A DNA stretch of 48,724 bases from Anaerolineales bacterium. GTDB taxonomy: Bacteria; Chloroflexota; Anaerolineae; Anaerolineales; RBG-16-64-43. The position numbers and the translations under genes were made by a program. The notes under the pieces were generated by a model. It had not been told where the DNA came from and searched no databases. It was given only the letters and a program-made list of their open reading frames with translations. Below, in pieces: positions 44,581 to 48,724 of the stretch. The stretch covers positions 1-48,724 of the forward strand of contig JAFGKK010000089.1 in assembly GCA_016928575.1 (NCBI GenBank), written 5' to 3'. How positions within the stretch are numbered: the first letter of the stretch is position 1; every line of letters begins with the position of its first letter.

Positions 44581-44710
44581 TGTTGAAAAAAGGTGTCGCA
44601 GGTGGTTGAGCAGCCCCGATGAAGCATCGGGGCGTATCGAAACCGCCGGAAATATCGCGGTCTCGATACGCCCGCACAAAACGCGGGCTACGCGACCGGT
44701 TTTTTCAACA
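44581..44710. mobile_element. 130-bp palindromic element with TGTTGAAAAAA ends
   Basis: TGTTGAAAAAA on the left is complementary to TTTTTTCAACA on the right. The interior has hairpins CCCCGATG-AAG-CATCGGGG, GTATCGAAACCGC-GCGGTCTCGATAC and CCCGC-GCGGG. It has no coding capacity. The ends are related to those of the 83-bp element at 22101-22183. The AT-rich stretch 44409-44580 before it is otherwise featureless. Confidence 0.7.
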
Positions 44711-44830
44711 CTATGTTAGGAAAATTTCTCGGAGGGAAAAATCAAACGGTTAATTAAAGCGTTCCATGCCTCTTCGGCCGGGCGGCTGGCAAGCAAGGCC
44801 GGATTCGCCTACCGCAATACGGGAATTTTT

Positions 44831-46507
44831 ATGAAAGTCCTTGTCCCGGTCGTCGGATGCATGCTGCTGTCCATGCTGACGACGGGGTTGGTTTATAACT
44901 TCGGGATAATTTCCATCTCCCGGACCTTGCTGGAAGGCGAGGTCCAGTCGGACAATCAAAAGGTCGTCGCCAGTCTGCGCGAAAAGCTGGGGTTCGGTGA
45001 TACGGCGGCGCGCATGTTGGCGAACGATCCGATCATGACATCAGCCCTGGCGATGGATACGGCGGATTCGCTTCCCGTCGTGAACAGCCGCGCGGTGGTA
45101 ATCCGCGACCGATTCGAACTCGATCTGATACAGATCTACACGGCAAACGGGAATCCGCGGACCAATTTGGTCCAAGCCAGCCTTTACAAGATTTCCTCCG
45201 TTATCGGTCTATTGCCGATGGCGGGATCCGGTATTTTCGAAGTGGATGGCCGCCTGTTGTATTTGGTCCGCGAGGATATCCAGGGCGGCGGGGCGGTCGT
45301 GGTTGGCATTGATCTCGCATCGGAATTGGAGAGGATCGCCTTCACGCTTGGTCTGCGGGACACCCTTTTCTTGAAGGCGGACTCCACGCCGGATAATTCC
45401 TCCCGGTTCTCCAGCGGCGAATTCATTTTTCGAACGCCGGTGACAATCGGCGCGCGGACTTTTATCCTGCAACAGGCCCGGCAGATATCCCAATTCGCCC
45501 GGATCGCGAATACGGGTCGCGACTTGATCCTTGCCGGAACCGCGGCCACCGCCATCCTGCTCAGCCTGCTCTTGGCGTTCGTGCTGCGTTCCATCATCCG
45601 GCCGGTGCGCCGTTTGGCGGAGGCGGCCCGGTTGTTGGCGCAGGCGGATTTTTCCAAAGCGCAATCCGGTTTGCCTTTGCTCGGCGAAGTCGACCATCTG
45701 ATCCCCATCGGCGTCCATGATGAGATCGGCCAGCTGGCCGATGCGTTCACCCATATGTCGGCGGAATTACAAGGAATTTACGGCGGATTGGTCCGCGATT
45801 TACAGGAGGCCAACCGGCAATTGAGCCTCGTCAACCGCGACCTTAAGGAATCCAACCGTTGCTTGGCCGTTACCTTCGAGGATCTGCAGGAAGCGAACCG
45901 GCAACTTAATGCCGCCTACGATTCCGCTCTCCGGGGCTGGTCGAGCGCTTTGGAATTGCGCGACCACGACACCCAAAAGCACACCGAGCGCGTCGCCGCG
46001 GACGTGGTTGTGTTGGCGCGAATGATGAAGGTTCCGGACTCGGACCTAATCGAATATCGCCGGGGAGCCTTGCTGCATGACGTCGGAAAAATGGCGATCC
46101 CGGACAGCATCCTGCACAAACCGGGCCCGCTGTCGGATGACGAATGGAAAACGATGCGCCTACACCCGATCTACGCGTTTGTCATGTTGCGGGAGATCCC
46201 CTTTCTCCACAAGGCGTTGGATATTCCCTACGCCCATCATGAACGCTGGGACGGCTCGGGATATCCGCGGGGTCTCATCCGAACACAAATTCCCCTCGCC
46301 GCGAGAATCTTCGGCATTGTGGATACCTGGGACGCGCTAAACAGCAACCGGAGTTACCGTGCGGCGTGGCCCCGGGCGCGGGCGCTGGAGTACATCCGTT
46401 CGCAGGCTGGAAGACAATTCGATCCGGAAATCGTGAGACTGTTTTTGCAATGGGTGGAAACGCCCCGGACGAAAATTTTGGAACGGTTCGAGGCCGTACC
46501 GGCCTGA
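44831..46507 (+). CDS. membrane-anchored HAMP/HD-GYP cyclic-di-GMP phosphodiesterase
   Basis: 558 residues from the ATG. A membrane segment (about 5-27), an extracytoplasmic sensor domain (about 28-230), a second membrane segment (232-255), HAMP, a coiled-coil linker (LQEANRQLSLVNRDLKESNR, repeated as LQEANRQLNAAYDS) and an HD-GYP domain: ELRDHDTQKHTERVA, ALLHDVGKMAIPD, HHERWDGSGYP and VDTWDALNSNRSYR. Metal ligands look intact. The frame is open 30 codons further up to 44741; there GGAGG stands 5 nt before ATC, giving IKRLIKAFHASSAGR, a cationic start typical of membrane proteins. The ATG is kept as the annotated start. It is the first gene of the block between the sdhB repeats. Confidence 0.9.
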   Translation: MKVLVPVVGCMLLSMLTTGLVYNFGIISISRTLLEGEVQSDNQKVVASLREKLGFGDTAARMLANDPIMTSALAMDTADSLPVVNSRAVVIRDRFELDLIQIYTANGNPRTNLVQASLYKISSVIGLLPMAGSGIFEVDGRLLYLVREDIQGGGAVVVGIDLASELERIAFTLGLRDTLFLKADSTPDNSSRFSSGEFIFRTPVTIGARTFILQQARQISQFARIANTGRDLILAGTAATAILLSLLLAFVLRSIIRPVRRLAEAARLLAQADFSKAQSGLPLLGEVDHLIPIGVHDEIGQLADAFTHMSAELQGIYGGLVRDLQEANRQLSLVNRDLKESNRCLAVTFEDLQEANRQLNAAYDSALRGWSSALELRDHDTQKHTERVAADVVVLARMMKVPDSDLIEYRRGALLHDVGKMAIPDSILHKPGPLSDDEWKTMRLHPIYAFVMLREIPFLHKALDIPYAHHERWDGSGYPRGLIRTQIPLAARIFGIVDTWDALNSNRSYRAAWPRARALEYIRSQAGRQFDPEIVRLFLQWVETPRTKILERFEAVPA

Positions 46508-46522
46508 ACCCCGGAGGAAACC

Positions 46523-47344
46523 ATGAACAAAACGCTGTTGTTGCCCTTGCTGATGTTTTCCGTTGCAAGCTGTCGGCCGGCGACGGTCTCCCCCGCGCCG
46601 ACCGAGGACCCGCTCGCCGGACGGCTGACGTTTGCCGGCTCCACGACGGTGCAGCCGTTGGTTTCGCAGTTGGCGGACGACTTCCGAGCTATGCATCCTC
46701 ATGTCACCATGGAAATCGCCGCCGGCGGATCGGCGGTGGGGATTCAGGCGGTGCACGACGGGACCGCCGACATCGGAATGGCCTCGCGGAATCTAAGCCC
46801 GGAGGAGGCTTCCGGAATCATCCTGCAAAAAATCGCAATCGACGTTCTGGCCATCATCGTCCACCCGGATAATCCGGTTTCCGGGTTGACGCTGGAGCAA
46901 TTGCGGGATTGCTACCTGGGGCGGATCACCAATTGGAGGGAATTGGGGGGAGCGGACATGCCGATTTTGCCCGTCCAACGGGAGACAAGTTCGGGGTCGC
47001 GGGGTGCCTTCGATGAATTGGTGCTTGAAAAGCAGGAGGCTTCCGCTCCCAACCTGGTGACGGCTGTGACGGCCGGGGATATGGCGGCCCGGGTTGCCGG
47101 GGAGCCGGGTGCCGTTGGTTATGTCGGCTTCGGGAATTTGGATCCTGCGGTCAAGGCGCTTGCGATTGGGGGAGTTGTTCCGAATCCGGCCAGTGCAAAA
47201 GATGGATCCTATCCGCTGATCCGCCCGCTGTTCCTATTAACCGGACCTCTGTCCCAGCCGTTGGCACAGGCGTTTATTGATTTTGTCCTTGGGGCCGAAG
47301 GACAAAATCGAATTCAAGAATTGGGCTGGATCCCGGTCCGTTAA
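46523..47344 (+). CDS. PstS-like phosphate-type substrate-binding lipoprotein
   Basis: 273 residues. The lipobox (SVASC) predicts a surface lipoprotein. LTFAGSTTVQPLVSQLADDF, IAAGGSAVGIQAVHDGTADI and GMASRNLSPEE fit the PstS-type binding fold (PBP-like domain). RETSSGSRGAFDELVL carries the conserved ligand-binding SG(S/T)R loop. It ends in EGQNRIQELGWIPV, a common PstS-type end. No pstCAB genes follow, so it could act as a sensor or accessory partner of the adjacent HD-GYP protein rather than in transport. Start 15 nt behind the HD-GYP stop, with GGAGG 5 nt upstream. Confidence 0.85.
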   Translation: MNKTLLLPLLMFSVASCRPATVSPAPTEDPLAGRLTFAGSTTVQPLVSQLADDFRAMHPHVTMEIAAGGSAVGIQAVHDGTADIGMASRNLSPEEASGIILQKIAIDVLAIIVHPDNPVSGLTLEQLRDCYLGRITNWRELGGADMPILPVQRETSSGSRGAFDELVLEKQEASAPNLVTAVTAGDMAARVAGEPGAVGYVGFGNLDPAVKALAIGGVVPNPASAKDGSYPLIRPLFLLTGPLSQPLAQAFIDFVLGAEGQNRIQELGWIPVR

Positions 47345-47356
47345 AAGGAGGCATCC

Positions 47357-47734
47357 ATGGATATCGGATTGGAATCGGCACGTGTCTTGGCGGGTGATTT
47401 TTTTCCGGGCGCCCTGGCGTTCTGGGTCAAAGCGGAGGAAAATTCGCCAGAGATGCGTTTGAGAGCCGGCGACCGGATCGTTTGCATCCGGACCAAAGCC
47501 CGGCCCGGCGACTTGGTCCTGGTTGACGGGAACGGGAAGGCCGGTTTTCGTCCGTTCGGCGACTCGGCGCGGGATTACCGCGGGGTGGTGTTTGCGGTAG
47601 TCCGCGATCTGGAGCCGGGGTCCCTCGCATCGCAATTGGCCGGGGGGGTAAATCCATCCGAAGAGAGTGATCCGCAACCGGGAATCCGGGCAACGGCGCC
47701 GAGATTAACCGCGTCCGACCCTGACTGCCGGTGA
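47357..47734 (+). CDS. small LexA/S24-like fold protein, C-terminus altered by repeat
   Basis: 125 residues. FWVKAEENSPEMRLRAGDRI and ARPGDLVLVDGNGKAGFRPF resemble the peptidase S24 (LexA/phage-repressor) fold, with NSP at the Ser-Met position and Arg where the catalytic Lys is expected (GFRPF vs VKR). YRGVVFAVVRDL fits the last strand. So it is probably a non-proteolytic relative. It has no DNA-binding domain. The last 25 residues (SEESDPQPGIRATAPRLTAS and on) are encoded by the sdhB-side direct repeat, so the natural end was probably nearer SLASQLAGG. ATG with AAAAGGAGG upstream. Confidence 0.6.
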   Translation: MDIGLESARVLAGDFFPGALAFWVKAEENSPEMRLRAGDRIVCIRTKARPGDLVLVDGNGKAGFRPFGDSARDYRGVVFAVVRDLEPGSLASQLAGGVNPSEESDPQPGIRATAPRLTASDPDCR

Positions 47735-47961
47735 AGCACACGCCGGCATGACGAATTGGGGGGCGCGGTCAGCGGACGGCCTCACGGACCAGCTTGCCTT
47801 TCACCTCGGCGATGGCCTTGGTGACCTTGATTTCGCGCGGGCAGGCGACCGTGCATTGGAAGATCGTCCGGCAGCGCCAGATCCCATCCACGCCCTGGAG
47901 CGCCGCCGTGTGTTCCGCGGCGCCGCGGTCGCGCGAATCGAACAGGAAGCGGTGCGCCGCC
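47659..47961. repeat. direct repeat R (partner of 44102-44404)
   Basis: Same orientation as copy L. It begins in the 3' end of the S24-like gene and runs into sdhB. Left and right copies bracket about 3.25 kb containing three genes and the 130-bp element. Confidence 0.85.
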
Positions 47962-48476
47962 ACGAAGGCCGCCGGGCCGATGTATTCCCCGTCGGCCCAG
48001 AAGACCGGGCAGGCGGTGGTGCAAGCCCCGCACAGGATGCACTTGGTCGTGTCGTCGATCCGCATCCGCTCGGCCGGGCTTTGCCGCCGTTCGCGCCCGT
48101 CGGCGGGAAGCGGTTCGTCGTTGATCAGATAGGGCTTCACCTTGCGGTAGGCGGCGAAGAACGGCTCCATATCCACCACTAGGTCCTTCTCCACCTGCAG
48201 CCCGAGAAGAGGTTCCACGGTGATGTTGCGCCCCTGATCGCGAACCAGGGTTTTGCAGGCCAAACGGTTGGCGCCGTTGACCCGCATCGCGCACGAACCG
48301 CAAATCCCGTGGGCGCATGAGCGGCGGAAGGTGAGCGTGCCGTCCATCTCATCCTTGACGCGAATCAGCAGGTCCAGCACGCGGTCGGAGGGTTCGGCCT
48401 CCAGGCGGAAGACGGACCACCAAGAGGAGGGAGTCCGTTCCGGATCGAAGCGTTGGATTTTCAGGGTGACAAGCAT
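47769..48476 (-). CDS. sdhB: succinate dehydrogenase/fumarate reductase iron-sulfur subunit
   Basis: 235 residues, full length. The 2Fe-2S domain has CAHGICGSCAMRVNGANRLAC; the C-terminal domain has CILCGACTTACPVFW (4Fe-4S) and CRTIFQCTVACPREIK (3Fe-4S). It transfers electrons from the flavoprotein SdhA to the quinone site in the membrane. Its ATG at 48476 has AAGGATGG upstream. No sdhA or sdhC lies within the window; they may be beyond the right edge. This gene's 3' end is duplicated at 44102-44404. Confidence 0.95.
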   Translation of the reverse strand: MLVTLKIQRFDPERTPSSWWSVFRLEAEPSDRVLDLLIRVKDEMDGTLTFRRSCAHGICGSCAMRVNGANRLACKTLVRDQGRNITVEPLLGLQVEKDLVVDMEPFFAAYRKVKPYLINDEPLPADGRERRQSPAERMRIDDTTKCILCGACTTACPVFWADGEYIGPAAFVAAHRFLFDSRDRGAAEHTAALQGVDGIWRCRTIFQCTVACPREIKVTKAIAEVKGKLVREAVR

Positions 48477-48496
48477 TGGCCATCCTTTTGTAGGTG

Positions 48497-48590
48497 CGTC
48501 ATTCCCGCGCCTGCCCCGCGGGAGCGTGGCGCTTCGGTTTACGAAGCGCCACGCTTGCGAAGCGGGGTGATCGCAGCGGGTATCCAGTTC
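48497..48590. repeat. dispersed palindromic repeat, GTCATTCCCGCG type
   Basis: GCGTGGCGCTTCG and CGAAGCGCCACGC form a perfect 13-bp stem (48524-48554) with CCCCGC/GCGGGG further out. The left end GTCATTCCCGCG and the GTATCCAG on the right are typical of a widespread bacterial repeat. A similar shorter unit (GTCATGCCCGCGG ... GCGGGCATCCAG) follows at 48599-48630. No gene is seen from 48477 to the end. Confidence 0.7.
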
Positions 48591-48724
48591 ATCCGTTCGT
48601 CATGCCCGCGGGTACTTAGCGGGCATCCAGCGGCTTTCCCTCAGACCGTATTCAAAGACCCTGGGCCCCCGATAAACCCGCTCGGGGGTGACGATCACAC
48701 CGGAATTCACGCCAGAGTGATTCC

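Noticed and set aside
47357-47734. Prophage or phage repressor because of the S24-like fold
   Set aside because: There is no DNA-binding domain and no other phage gene near it; the block contains signalling and transport-type genes.
1-48724. CRISPR array or toxin-antitoxin pair
   Set aside because: No regularly spaced direct repeats of 25-40 nt with unique spacers were seen, and no small adjacent pair shows a recognised toxin or antitoxin pattern.

Overview
The window is about 48.7 kb of GC-rich bacterial chromosome. It encodes long GAF/HD-GYP signalling proteins, small lipoproteins with Thr/Pro-rich leaders, an archaeal-type UPF0282 protein and many short GC-rich intergenic palindromes. There is no rRNA, tRNA, CRISPR array, phage structural gene or intact transposase. 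I suspect Chloroflexota (Anaerolineae-like) from gene content and style, but no marker gene here proves it. Because no raw reads are available, each broken gene below could be either genuine decay or an assembly indel.

Left part (1-12.7 kb). A minus-strand ars-type operon (arsR, ArsP-like permease, thioredoxin-like CxxC protein, frameshifted arsC-like gene, methyltransferase) has a perfect consensus promoter and a palindrome at its start. Divergent from it are a ribonuclease Z and a 1224-residue membrane HD-GYP protein with four GAF repeats, overlapping by ATGA. After an FmdB-type zinc ribbon and a small membrane protein comes a copper-resistance set: csoR, copZ and copA, with a visible promoter and CsoR-type operator.

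12.7-24.1 kb holds an acyltransferase-like gene, an MFS transporter, a polytopic membrane protein, a lipoprotein, uvrB, a HAD hydrolase, a beta-propeller lipoprotein with a strong terminator, a membrane gene interrupted by an 83-bp palindromic element, a methyltransferase, and a response regulator fused to a class III nucleotide cyclase.

24.5-27.1 kb is a compact three-gene unit: a metallo-beta-lactamase-fold protein (COG1237 type), a UPF0282 protein carrying an extra four-cysteine C-terminal domain, and a YggS-type PLP protein. It is the best candidate here for an uncharacterised functional unit.

27.1-37.4 kb is a decayed accessory zone. It has a response-regulator fragment, a secreted-protein gene with an in-frame amber codon, an AraC/GyrI-type regulator, an alpha/beta hydrolase, an SDR remnant with a 10-bp duplication and internal deletion next to a MarR regulator, a CWH43-like membrane nuclease-fold protein, a YkvA/DUF1232 protein, and a frameshifted membrane gene beside a 38-bp tandem repeat.

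37.4-43.9 kb carries DUF3795, HAD-IB, a methyltransferase, lspA, a B12-type radical SAM protein and a GH26-like lipoprotein. 43.9-48.7 kb is unusual. A three-gene block (second HD-GYP, PstS-like lipoprotein, LexA/S24-like small protein) lies between two direct repeats of about 300 bp. Each repeat contains the 3' end of sdhB; the intact sdhB is at the right edge.

Throughout, several dispersed repeat families recur: C-rich/G-rich palindromes, ACCTGTCAGGT palindromes, TGYTGAAAAA-ended elements and a degenerate GGTCCAT heptamer.
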